Shown here in pieces: positions 10,058-17,202 of a stretch of 64,000 nt of DNA (position 1 is the stretch's first letter; each line of letters opens with the position of its first letter). The DNA is from Vibrio gazogenes (GTDB lineage: Bacteria > Pseudomonadota > Gammaproteobacteria > Enterobacterales > Vibrionaceae). The stretch covers positions 372,001 through 436,000 of the forward strand of contig NZ_CP018836.1 of the NCBI RefSeq assembly GCF_002196515.1, given 5' to 3'. Below the pieces are notes generated by a model that did not search any database, was not told the origin of the DNA, and was given only the letters and a program-made list of their open reading frames with translations. The translations under genes and the position numbers were made by a program.

Positions 10058-10087
10058 AGCTCTCTCTGAAAAGAGGGGGCTTTTTTA
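10058..10087 (+). terminator. Intrinsic terminator of the vxr operon
   Basis: Ten-bp stem (10058-10067 with 10072-10081, two G-U pairs), GAAA tetraloop and a T run. Confidence 0.85.
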
Positions 10088-10265
10088 TTTTCTGAAATAT
10101 AAATCTTGTATATCAATATCACTGCGCGTAGTGATTACTTACATTACCTAGTTATTTCTCTATAGAAAATAAGTTGATCTTTTTCATGCTTGCCTTCATT
10201 ATTTGCCGATATTTGAGTTAAAATTTATATTTTTCATTAACTTATAACAGTATATTCAACTTCCA

Positions 10266-10364
10266 TAGAGTGATAGTTTACCGAGTATTAAGCTCCCCAA
10301 GGAGAGAGGATCTTTTTGGATCTCATGTTAGTGAATACTTCTACTGTGTGACAGTATCACTCTA
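10266..10364. repeat. 99-bp segment bounded by 10-bp perfect inverted repeats
   Basis: TAGAGTGATA at 10266-10275 is the exact inverse of TATCACTCTA at 10355-10364. Inside, GTATT (from 10285) and AATAC (to 10338) can extend the fold. No flanking target duplication is apparent. It is the only structure I see in the geneless stretch 10088-10388, which is otherwise AT-rich and featureless. It could be a structured transcript or a miniature mobile element remnant. Confidence 0.35.
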
Positions 10365-10388
10365 GACATATATGCTAATGCACTATAA

Positions 10389-10538
10389 CTAATATTTGTG
10401 GTAAAAATAAACAAGCAACATCACCGCAGCGCCAAAACATAGCAGCAGACGAAACCATTTATCTTTAATAGAAGAGGGTTGATATGGATTGAGCGTAGTC
10501 GAGTCAGGTAACACATTGCCGATTTGCAATGTTTCCAT
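10389..10538 (-). CDS. Putative 49-aa single-span membrane protein
   Basis: Open frame of 49 codons. It begins METLQIGNVLPDS, has the NPYQPSS segment common at the cytosolic face of small membrane proteins, then a hydrophobic C-terminal helix (about residues 29-46) ending YHKY. A stop codon lies directly upstream of the ATG, so the frame is not the tail of a longer one. There is no convincing ribosome site. Real gene or fossil is undecided; I recognise no family. Confidence 0.35.
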   Translation of the reverse strand: METLQIGNVLPDSTTLNPYQPSSIKDKWFRLLLCFGAAVMLLVYFYHKY

Positions 10539-10596
10539 TCATCACTGGGATTATCTGGAATGAACCAGAATTCAGTCTCGTTTTTTGGTTATAAGC

Positions 10597-10989
10597 ATGT
10601 GGCTTATAGTTGAGAAAATGAGGAGACAAGCACCGATCAATTCACCAATACTCGTAAAAAAGGACAACCTTGTGGTGACTCGTGTATCTCTTGGAAATAC
10701 ACATGCCACAAAGGAAATACTTCAATCTTCTTCAGGCTATAAATCATCTACATATCAACACCCAATTCAGGAAAATTGTATGCATGTGAAGTACATGTAT
10801 GTGTTGGCCAATAAATTGAAAGAGCGGACAGGTCCAGGTCAAAATCATAAGGTTATTGGCACACTGACTAAAGGTGAAAAAGTACGAGTATTTAAAGCTG
10901 TACAAAGTAGTTCATGGTTAGCTATTTATTATGGTTCCAGTTATTACTGGGTTAGTGCCAAATATCTATCTGAAGTTAATCCTGAGTGA
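10597..10989 (+). CDS. SH3-domain protein, N terminus possibly truncated
   Basis: The last ~65 residues form a bacterial SH3 domain: YVLANKLKERTGPG, GTLTKGEKVRVF, WLAIYYGSSYYWVSAKYL. Such domains usually bind peptidoglycan or peptides and sit behind a signal peptide or membrane anchor. Here the N-terminal part has neither, and no start codon has a good ribosome site (TTG 10585, ATG 10597 and ATG 10618 all in frame). I suspect the 5' end has been lost or altered, in keeping with the decayed look of this patch. Confidence 0.5.
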   Translation: MWLIVEKMRRQAPINSPILVKKDNLVVTRVSLGNTHATKEILQSSSGYKSSTYQHPIQENCMHVKYMYVLANKLKERTGPGQNHKVIGTLTKGEKVRVFKAVQSSSWLAIYYGSSYYWVSAKYLSEVNPE

Positions 10990-10996
10990 TTCATTC

Positions 10997-11089
10997 ATGC
11001 TCCTTGAAGGTAGAGATTTTGGCTATGATGTGGCTGCTGACAATCCAGATATTTCGAAGATTGAGTTAGAGTCAGAAATTTATAATTAA
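10997..11089 (+). CDS. 30-codon open frame, doubtful
   Basis: ATG to TAA, acidic product beginning MLLEGRDFGYDVAADNPD. Codon use looks protein-like, but there is no ribosome site and no recognised family. It may be the tail of a deleted gene, lying just before the dif-like sites. Confidence 0.2.
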   Translation: MLLEGRDFGYDVAADNPDISKIELESEIYN

Positions 11090-11191
11090 TTATTTTATGA
11101 GATTAGAGATTTACCGTGGCTATTCAACGTTCAAAGATAACTACTGAACGTGTCTATAAGATGATTCACAGGTAATAATTGAAAACCCATA

Positions 11192-11223
11192 AGTTCGCAT
11201 TATGGGTATGAATTATGTTGAGG
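11192..11223 (+). other. dif-like site A (attP1-like)
   Basis: XerC-like arm AGTTCGCATTA (10 of 11 identical to the dif in this window), a 10-nt centre TGGGTATGAA, and XerD-like arm TTATGTTGAGG (8 of 11). The centre is 4 nt longer than the usual 6. In CTX-type attP the two sites anneal imperfectly around a bulged centre, which would explain it. Confidence 0.65.
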
Positions 11224-11328
11224 GTTTGCTGAAAGCCTAGCGTGACCAAAGGGTGGGCGAACGAATTGCTGATTGTCGGCGCTTGCGGCGTACATGCTAT
11301 GAGAGAGAATCGCTTTGAAGCGTTAGCC

Positions 11329-11356
11329 CGTACACATAATTCGCATAATGCGCAAA
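11329..11356 (-). other. dif-like site B, inverted (attP2-like)
   Basis: Read on the minus strand: XerC-like arm TTTGCGCATTA (9 of 11), 6-nt centre TGCGAA, XerD-like arm TTATGTGTACG (7 of 11). Exactly 28 bp, the dif length. Opposite in orientation to site A with 105 nt between them, so a single strand can fold A onto B. Confidence 0.65.
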
Positions 11357-11396
11357 ATCATTCTCTTATGGTATTATCTGTTTGTCTCAAATAAAA

Positions 11397-11420
11397 AGCC
11401 CAGTGCTGTAACACTGGACT
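11397..11420 (-). terminator. Reverse-strand hairpin terminator
   Basis: CCAGTG (11400-11405) pairs with CACTGG (11412-11417). On the minus strand the hairpin is followed by GCTTTTTATTT. Suits the leftward 53-codon frame. Confidence 0.6.
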
Positions 11421-11524
11421 TCTATTTATATTATTGAGATTAGTAGTTGGATGATTGTATCTATTAAGTTAATTATCGCTATTAGCAGAGCTATCATCTA
11501 TTCCCTCCTTAGGGTTATTGACTG

Positions 11525-11558
11525 GCCCTTGAGAACCCTGTTTCTCAAGGGCTTTTCT
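11525..11558 (+). terminator. Forward intrinsic terminator
   Basis: Perfect 11-bp stem GCCCTTGAGAA with TTCTCAAGGGC, loop CCCTGT, tail TTTTCT. No forward gene now precedes it, a further hint of deletion. Confidence 0.8.
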
Positions 11559-11637
11559 ATAAGTCATTGTACTTCATGACTTAATTTGATTAAATGCTTC
11601 GACCTGTACAACCTTAAAAACGTTAGAATATTCTAGT

Positions 11638-11799
11638 TTATATGTAATAAGTTTTATAATTTTGGAGTAGTTCCTCTCTATTTTTTAGTGTTCCTCTAGA
11701 ATAAAATGTTGTATTCCAAAACTTGTTTTGACCAAGATTATCCATTTCAAAAGGTACGTTAAAGCCTTTTTTTAAAAGCATTTTAGAAATAATTAACAT
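11638..11799 (-). CDS. 53-aa orphan open frame inside the dif-associated patch
   Basis: Begins MLIISKMLLKKGFNVPFEMD and ends ELLQNYKTYYI. Composition is markedly AT-rich but residue order looks protein-like (FWNTTFYSRGTLKNREELLQ). A stop codon directly precedes the first ATG, and there is no ribosome site, so it may be the end of a deleted gene. A leftward terminator lies downstream at 11397-11420. No family recognised. Confidence 0.35.
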   Translation of the reverse strand: MLIISKMLLKKGFNVPFEMDNLGQNKFWNTTFYSRGTLKNREELLQNYKTYYI

Positions 11800-11911
11800 T
11801 CATTGGCTGTTTTTTGGTGCTGACGATGTAGATTTCATCCGCATGAGAATGGAGTTACTCCAAAAACAGATTTCATCATAGACGATTTAGGCACTCTAAT
11901 AAAATTCCTCA

Positions 11912-11939
11912 AGTGCGCATTATGTACGTTATGTTAAAT
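11912..11939 (+). other. dif: dif site (XerCD chromosome dimer resolution site)
   Basis: XerC arm AGTGCGCATTA, centre TGTACG, XerD arm TTATGTTAAAT: the full 11-6-11 layout. From memory, both arms equal those of V. cholerae dif1 and only the centre differs by one base; the XerD arm also equals that of E. coli dif. dif marks the replication terminus, where FtsK activates XerCD to resolve chromosome dimers and where IMEX phages insert. The neighbouring vxr and yciH-ddl genes fit the terminus of Vibrio chromosome II. Confidence 0.88.
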
Positions 11940-11973
11940 ACTATAATTGAGTTGATTCAATTATAGTATTTAA
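11934..11973. repeat. 17-bp perfect inverted repeat overlapping the XerD arm of dif
   Basis: TTAAATACTATAATTGA (11934-11950) and its exact inverse TCAATTATAGTATTTAA (11957-11973), separated by GTTGAT. The left arm begins inside the XerD half of dif. There is no T tract, and it is very AT-rich, so it is a poor terminator. Confidence 0.8.
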
Positions 11974-12048
11974 CTATCCCCTAATAATTTGTCTCTTACC
12001 CCACGTCAGGTTTGATGCTGTGATTCTCAAACAAGATTTCTAAATAGT

Positions 12049-12081
12049 AAAACGAGCACGGTGATTGGCCGCCCTCGTTTT
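12049..12081 (-). terminator. Probable terminator of the alcohol dehydrogenase gene
   Basis: AAAACGAG (12049-12056) pairs with CTCGTTTT (12074-12081). An internal CGG/CCG helix may extend the stem. Lies just beyond the leftward stop codon. Confidence 0.55.
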
Positions 12082-12100
12082 ATGCTTGAACGATAGAAAA

Positions 12101-13246
12101 TTACTCGCCGTAATAGCTCTTACGGTATAGGCTCTTCACATCTTCAACAGTTGGTTTTCCTGGATTGGTTAATGTGCAAGGATCACCATAAGCTCGCTCA
12201 CTCATTCTTTCCAATACTCGGATGAATTTTTCTTCGCTGAAATCAACTTCATCACAATCTTTAAAGCAGGATGGTATACCCAATGCTTTGTTTAGTTCTC
12301 TGACGGTTTGTGCCAGATCATTAATACCGAGAATGCTCTCAGCAAACTGATATTTAGTGGTGTATTGTCTATTAAAATCAATAATATATGGCAGAAGAAT
12401 CGCGTTTGACAGACCATGTGTTACCCCAAACTCACCCCCGATTTTATGAGCGAGTGAATGGACCAATCCTAATGAAGCATTGGTAAACGCCATCCCTGCA
12501 AGTGCAGATGCATTGTGCATATTATAACGAGCTTCTTTATTGTCAGGTTCTTTATATGCTGTTTCAATGTTATCGATAACCAGCTTGATGGCTTCAATCG
12601 AGTACGGATCTGTAAATGATGTGGCAGCAATGGAAACCAGTGCCTCAGCAGCATGTGTCAAAACATCCATGCCGGTATTGGCGGTAATATGTGCTGGCAT
12701 TGTTTCTGGTAGTTTGGGATCAAGAATCGCAATATCCGGCACCATGTCAGCAGCGACAATGGGATACTTGATATGATTCTCGGTATCTGTGATTACAGAG
12801 AATGCTGTAATTTCAGATGCGGTACCACTGGTTGATGGAATGGCAATAAATTTTGCTTTTTGACGTAGTGCCGGCATGGAGCCGACTTCAATGATATCTT
12901 CAAATTTTAAGTGAGGATGTTCATAAAAGCACCACATGACTTTGGCGGCATCAAGAGCGGATCCGCCCCCTATCGCTACAATCCAGTCAGGCTCGAAACT
13001 CATCATTGCCTCGGCACCACGCCATACGGTTTTGACAGATGGATTTGGCTCAACACCATCAATAATGATGCTATGGATCCCTGCTTGAGACAGATAATCT
13101 TGGCATTGCGTCAAAAATCCAAATTTTTTCATTGAGCTTCCACCGGTCACAATCACCGCCTTTTGGCCTTTTAACGTTGCCAGTTCAGCCAGAGCCCCCT
13201 CGCCATAGATAATATCCCTGGGTACAGAAAATCTCATGACACTCAT
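12101..13246 (-). CDS. Iron-containing alcohol dehydrogenase
   Basis: Type III (iron-dependent) NAD(P)-linked alcohol dehydrogenase of 381 aa, cytosolic, resembling butanol and propanediol dehydrogenases; substrate not predictable. Nucleotide motif AIGGGSALDAAK near 92-103 and STSGTASE near 139. Metal-site region MDVLTHAAEAL followed by SLAHKIGGEFGVTHG. AGGAG ribosome site 7 nt before ATG. Single gene with its own terminator; first intact gene to the right of dif. Confidence 0.93.
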   Translation of the reverse strand: MSVMRFSVPRDIIYGEGALAELATLKGQKAVIVTGGSSMKKFGFLTQCQDYLSQAGIHSIIIDGVEPNPSVKTVWRGAEAMMSFEPDWIVAIGGGSALDAAKVMWCFYEHPHLKFEDIIEVGSMPALRQKAKFIAIPSTSGTASEITAFSVITDTENHIKYPIVAADMVPDIAILDPKLPETMPAHITANTGMDVLTHAAEALVSIAATSFTDPYSIEAIKLVIDNIETAYKEPDNKEARYNMHNASALAGMAFTNASLGLVHSLAHKIGGEFGVTHGLSNAILLPYIIDFNRQYTTKYQFAESILGINDLAQTVRELNKALGIPSCFKDCDEVDFSEEKFIRVLERMSERAYGDPCTLTNPGKPTVEDVKSLYRKSYYGE

Positions 13247-13440
13247 ATTTATCTCCTATAGTTTGCATATGAAAATGTGACAACCATAAGATATGCTCAC
13301 AAGCGCACTGAAACACTGATTTGAATCATTAATCACGGATAAATTCTATAGATATGAAATCACTAGATATTTTTTGTACAACAGGAGAAATAAGAATGGC
13401 TTAAGTCCGCCAAGGAAACACAAATTTTATGTGTGTTAGA

Positions 13441-13480
13441 ATAAAAAAGACCCCAGTGTGACGTTGTCACTCGGAAGCCT
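13441..13480 (-). terminator. Probable terminator of yciH, containing GTGAC-N3-GTCAC
   Basis: On the minus strand, AGTGAC AAC GTCAC forms a hairpin followed shortly by GGGGTC and TTTTTTATTC. The stem is the same palindrome as that seen at 43870 and 52515. Confidence 0.45.
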
Positions 13481-13505
13481 TTTGATTGATTTCATCGGAA
13501 ATAAA

Positions 13506-13817
13506 TTAACCACCGGCGAGTTTAACGGTATGGCCTTTCTTTTCCAGAAGCATTTTGATTTTTTCTCGATCATCACCTTGGATTTCAATCTGCCCGTCTT
13601 TTACTGCACCACCACAGCCACAATGTTTTTTTAATTCTGCTGCCAAGAGTTTCAATGCAGCATCATCAAGATCAAGACCGGTGATAACACAAACACCTTT
13701 GCCTTTTCGTCCCTTGGTTTGTCTTTGTATTCTCACAATACCATCGCCTTTCGGCCGCTGAGGCTGTGATTCCTCAGGTTTAATACGTCCAACTTCAGTG
13801 GAATATACTAATGTCAT
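13506..13817 (-). CDS. yciH: SUI1-family translation factor YciH
   Basis: 103-aa homologue of eukaryotic initiation factor eIF1. In bacteria YciH is thought to act at the ribosome, discriminating against aberrant initiation, but its role is not essential. The family core is present: GKGVCVITGLDLDD, AAELKKHCGCGGAVKDGQIEIQG and LLEKKGHTVKLAGG. Lies 6 nt after the DUF3319 gene, so the two form an operon. Confidence 0.93.
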   Translation of the reverse strand: MTLVYSTEVGRIKPEESQPQRPKGDGIVRIQRQTKGRKGKGVCVITGLDLDDAALKLLAAELKKHCGCGGAVKDGQIEIQGDDREKIKMLLEKKGHTVKLAGG

Positions 13818-13823
13818 ATTTGA

Positions 13824-14204
13824 TTACTTCTTTGCTGCCGCCGCAGCTTTCGCCTGACGGAGTTCTATAATTGTTTTTTCAATGTGTTTTTCAATTGCGA
13901 GTTTGGAGCCCTTAAGTAGTCGGCCATTGAATATACAGTACCAATCATTCGGCTCACCAGTATCATTTTTCAGAGTAAAGCCAGCAAACTGCTCTTGTTT
14001 CGCTGTCTGTTGCTCTCTTTTTACTTCGATGTTGGTAAACTCTTTGGGATCAATAATCGAAGCAGTATCACACCACCAATCAATACTCTTCTGCACGGCT
14101 GCTTTATTACCGGAAAGAACATGATTCTTTATTTTTACTTGCCAGACATCACTGGATTGACCGGCAGATTTGAGGGTAAATCCTCGGTATGTTGCAACAG
14201 CCAT
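13824..14204 (-). CDS. DUF3319-type conserved hypothetical protein
   Basis: 126 aa when started at the ATG MAVATYRGFTLKS; a GTG at 14258 in frame would add 18 unlikely residues. Two related halves are visible: YRGFTLKSAG..WQVKIKNHVLSGNKAAVQKSIDWW and FAGFTLKNDTG..WYCIFNGRLLKGSKLAIEKHIE. This looks like an internal duplication of a ~50-residue module. It ends in a lysine-alanine tail. Function unknown; co-transcribed with yciH. Confidence 0.8.
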   Translation of the reverse strand: MAVATYRGFTLKSAGQSSDVWQVKIKNHVLSGNKAAVQKSIDWWCDTASIIDPKEFTNIEVKREQQTAKQEQFAGFTLKNDTGEPNDWYCIFNGRLLKGSKLAIEKHIEKTIIELRQAKAAAAAKK

Positions 14205-14305
14205 ATGTCTACTCAGCCCTTTTATGTATTTCCATTTAATATTAATTGTAATCGGCACATGATCAAGTATATTTAGGGCTAATAGACTAGTTATAGTGCA
14301 TTAAA

Positions 14306-15274
14306 ATGTTAAAAAAACCAATATTAATCACAAAAAAGACAATAATTGAAAATTATACCAAGCGGCTTTGTGATTTTGTCGATAAAGAACAACTCGATGA
14401 ATTAACTCAATATCAGTATTCAAACAGTTCTTTACTTGCGATGGTTAAAGACTGGAATCTATTTGTAGCATTTTGTCAGAATCAGCATGTTGTTCCTTAT
14501 CCAGCATCTCCGGACATGATTCGTCTTTTTCTTGAAAAAGAATCACGAGTCAGAAAGTTTTCAACCTTGCGTCGTTACAGCGTCACGATGACAGTGCTAC
14601 ATAAGTTGCTTGGGTATCCAGACCCAATCACAAACCATCAAGTCCGTTTACTCCTCATGTCTTTAAGAACAGAAAAAAAAGGCGATAATAGTCAAGCAGA
14701 TGCGTTAGGCCGGGAACATCTTGAGCAACTCGATACCAAGCTTGCTACATCGAAAGCAGCCAAAGATATTCGAGATCTCGCCATCTATCATCTGATGTTT
14801 GAGTGCATACTGAAACGAGTAGAGCTCAGAGAGCTCCGCGTCGAACAGCTCACCTTTTACTCAGCCACTGAGGTACAAGTTGAACTCAGAGGCAATGGTT
14901 ATCAACTTTCTCCACAAGCTTCAGAAGCCGTTCACCGTTGGTATCAACTGATTGATATCCACGCTTCACCTTATGTCTTTCGTTCGATCGATCGTCATCA
15001 AAACATCGGAATTGAAAAACTGAATGACTCATCGATCTATCGAATTTTAAGAGGAGCAGGAGAACGACTAGGCATTGCTCACCTTAAATTCTCAGGTCAG
15101 TCGACTCGGATCGGAGCAACACAAGAGCTCTATCAACAAGGGATGAAAATCAAAGAGATTCAGTCTTTTGGTCGCTGGCAAAGCCCTGTGATGCCTTCTC
15201 AGTATGTTGGAAAGCATCGTCAGGCTGAAATAGGAATGCAACAATTTAAATCGTTTAAGCCTTGGAAGTCGTAA
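14306..15274 (+). CDS. Degenerate tyrosine recombinase / phage-integrase-like protein
   Basis: 322 aa with an N-terminal core-binding SAM-like domain (about 30-120) and a C-terminal catalytic domain. Catalytic positions that I can place: R171 (box I, ILKRVELREL), R268 in SGQSTRIGATQ, W291 and the nucleophile Y300 in GRWQSPVMPSQYVG. The histidine normally three residues before the second arginine is Q265. Activity is therefore uncertain. Its 3' end overlaps ddl convergently by 20 nt. It lies 2.4 kb from dif but has no adjacent attachment site or cargo, so it may be a resident gene. Confidence 0.82.
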   Translation: MLKKPILITKKTIIENYTKRLCDFVDKEQLDELTQYQYSNSSLLAMVKDWNLFVAFCQNQHVVPYPASPDMIRLFLEKESRVRKFSTLRRYSVTMTVLHKLLGYPDPITNHQVRLLLMSLRTEKKGDNSQADALGREHLEQLDTKLATSKAAKDIRDLAIYHLMFECILKRVELRELRVEQLTFYSATEVQVELRGNGYQLSPQASEAVHRWYQLIDIHASPYVFRSIDRHQNIGIEKLNDSSIYRILRGAGERLGIAHLKFSGQSTRIGATQELYQQGMKIKEIQSFGRWQSPVMPSQYVGKHRQAEIGMQQFKSFKPWKS

Positions 15275-16271
15275 CTTGTTCTAATGAACGTTCAATACAA
15301 TCCGTTAAGAAATCCGCCATGTGATGGCCATTATTTTCCAACATTTTTGGGAACATTGAGATGGGCGTCATTCCCGGGAATGTATTCACTTCGTTCAAAT
15401 AGATATGTCCATCTGAGGTCAAGAAAAAATCAATCCGAGCAAGATGTCGAAGTTTCATATGACGGAATACTTTCTCGCTGTATTCACGAATGGAAGCAAG
15501 CTGTTTAGCAGTCAAACCTTCAGCCTCAACTTTGGTATAGGAATGGCTGGTTTGACTATATTTCTCTTCATAGGTGTAAAAAGCATCAGCCGGAGCAATG
15601 ACCTCACCGGGAGCCGAGATATGAAGTTCCCCACCGATTTCATAAGCAGCGACTTCTAGCTCTCTCGGCTTCACTGCTTGTTCAACGAGAACCTGTTCCG
15701 AAAACTGAAATGCCGAGGTGACCGACTGGCGTAATTGCGCCAAATCAGTGACCTTGTAACAACCAACTGAAGAACCTTGTCGCGCAGCTTTGACAAATAA
15801 GGCTCCCCAACGATGCAATGCGTCTTCACATTGTTCAACCGTTTGATCTGTGAATTCAGACAGGAATAAATAAGGCGTATTAGGCACGCCTAACGCATCA
15901 TACCAAAGCTTCGAGGTAATTTTATTAAAGCTATTTGAACTCGCTTCGGGACCACATCCCAGATATGGAATGGCTGCTAATTCAAGCATCGACTGAATAT
16001 CACCGGTCTCTCCGGGATAACCATGGATACAGGGCACCACAAAATCAATTTTCTGACGACTGACATCAGTATTCAGTGTCGCTGTATTGGTATCCAGATA
16101 TGCCAGATGGCCATCTTCGGTCAACCACCCGTCAGGTGTCATTTCAATACGTTCGACGTCAAAGTGAGGATTCGTTTGGAGCTGTTCCTGAACATAATTC
16201 GCAGAAACCAATGACACCTCATGTTCTGATGAACCACCACCACAAAGCAATAATATATTGATACGGCCCAT
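15255..16271 (-). CDS. ddl: D-alanine--D-alanine ligase
   Basis: ATP-grasp ligase making D-Ala-D-Ala for peptidoglycan precursors in the cytosol. 338 aa. N-terminal LLLCGGGSSEHEVSL motif, central ARQGSSVGCYKV loop, and C-terminal RIDFFLTSDGHIYLNEVNTFPGMTPISMFPKM carrying the magnesium ligands and the Glu-Asn pair. Monocistronic; shares its 3' end with the convergent integrase-like gene. Confidence 0.96.
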   Translation of the reverse strand: MGRINILLLCGGGSSEHEVSLVSANYVQEQLQTNPHFDVERIEMTPDGWLTEDGHLAYLDTNTATLNTDVSRQKIDFVVPCIHGYPGETGDIQSMLELAAIPYLGCGPEASSNSFNKITSKLWYDALGVPNTPYLFLSEFTDQTVEQCEDALHRWGALFVKAARQGSSVGCYKVTDLAQLRQSVTSAFQFSEQVLVEQAVKPRELEVAAYEIGGELHISAPGEVIAPADAFYTYEEKYSQTSHSYTKVEAEGLTAKQLASIREYSEKVFRHMKLRHLARIDFFLTSDGHIYLNEVNTFPGMTPISMFPKMLENNGHHMADFLTDCIERSLEQVTTSKA

Positions 16272-16391
16272 TATTCTTCCACAGTTCCTTTCAGTTTAAA
16301 TCGCCCCTATCATAGATAATTCCAGACAAAGTTGTAGTCTTATCTTTCTCTAAGCGGCTAACCGGTCTTTATTTATACAAAAAAGTCACAC

Positions 16392-16417
16392 AAAAAAAGG
16401 GCCTGAGGCCCTTTTTC
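16392..16417. terminator. Bidirectional intrinsic terminator
   Basis: AAAAAGGGCC (16394-16403), TGA loop, GGCCCTTTTT. It abuts the leftward stop codon of the SPOR gene, whose T tail is the A run at 16392-16398. Confidence 0.9.
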
Positions 16418-16420
16418 TAT

Positions 16421-16987
16421 CTAATTAAGTTTGTTTAAAGTCGGATATTCTGAATTTTTAATGGCGTCAATACTTTTAACAAAAGGTTTGAGTTGACGGA
16501 ATTCAGCCGGCAGCATCTGAATTGCCTGACGTGCTTTAGCTCGCGTAGCAAAATCACCGTATAAGACCGTATACCACTTCGTCCCATTCACGACTTTATA
16601 GTTTTCCCAAACAGGCTGACCATCTTTGGGAAGCTTGTTAGAAAATCGATCCACTTTACTTTGACTACCAACGGCAACCACCTGAATGGTGTAACCAAAA
16701 CGTGGATTCATTGCCACCTGTTTTGCTGTTGGCGGAGTAATCGTCACAGCGGTCTGACTTGGTTGAGACATTTTTTTAGATGTCGCTGGTTGCTCTGTCG
16801 TCCGAACCACATTCATCTCTGTCACACCTTCAGCGGTTGTTCCCTGCTGAGAAACCACCGGCTGCTGTATTTTGGCCGTGGGATATTCTTCCTGGTAGCT
16901 TTCAGTTGTCACGTCCGTTACATAGGTACCAGAAGAGCATGCCGCCAGCAGTAACGTAGACAAACCGAGAATGACTTTTTTTTCCAT
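16421..16987 (-). CDS. SPOR-domain lipoprotein
   Basis: 188 aa from the ATG MEKKVILGL (an AAAGG ribosome site precedes it; upstream in-frame codons give an implausible charged extension). Lipobox LLAAC at about residues 13-17, so a lipid-anchored envelope protein. After a threonine- and glutamine-rich linker the C-terminal ~75 residues are a SPOR domain (GYTIQVVAVGSQSKVDRFSNKL, WYTVLYGDFATRAKARQAIQML), which binds denuded glycan strands at division sites. Partner unknown. Confidence 0.88.
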   Translation of the reverse strand: MEKKVILGLSTLLLAACSSGTYVTDVTTESYQEEYPTAKIQQPVVSQQGTTAEGVTEMNVVRTTEQPATSKKMSQPSQTAVTITPPTAKQVAMNPRFGYTIQVVAVGSQSKVDRFSNKLPKDGQPVWENYKVVNGTKWYTVLYGDFATRAKARQAIQMLPAEFRQLKPFVKSIDAIKNSEYPTLNKLN

Positions 16988-17202
16988 AGTTTTCGTGCCT
17001 TTCATAAAGAGTGTATCAATCATGCCCATAGCCGAGTCTAGAATCAAGTTTAGGTAATAAATTCAAATGAATAACATGTGATATAAAACACAAAGTATTA
17101 AACAATATTAAGCGAATATCCAAGTTTTGCCTTCCATATCTCTGCTTTCATCAATCCAATTGTATAATCAGACGGATATCCTTGCTGATGTGAGAAATAA
17201 AA

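Larger units (their letters stand above)
11192..11939 (+). mobile_element. Probable remnant of an Xer-exploiting element (CTX-type IMEX) at dif
   Basis: Bounded on the left by a pair of inverted dif-like sites (11192-11223 forward, 11329-11356 reverse) and on the right by a full dif site (11912-11939) in the same orientation as the first. CTX-type filamentous phages carry exactly such an inverted pair, about 90 nt apart, which folds in the single-stranded genome into a substrate that host XerC/XerD recombine with dif. Between the pair and dif are only ~555 bp: two hairpin terminators and a 53-codon reverse frame. No replication, coat or morphogenesis gene is present, so if this was a prophage or satellite it is internally deleted. 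The sites are seen; the identity of the element is inference. Confidence 0.55.

Noticed and set aside
11235..11356. Possible integron attC site or VCR repeat
   Set aside because: GTTAGCCC and GCCTAGCG suggested attC arms, but they are not complementary in the required order. The dif-like arms explain the conserved motifs better.
13396..13404. Tiny ATG-GCT-TAA frame behind a GGAG ribosome site
   Set aside because: Two codons only, with no downstream frame or hairpin. Chance or a lost gene start; nothing to support a function.
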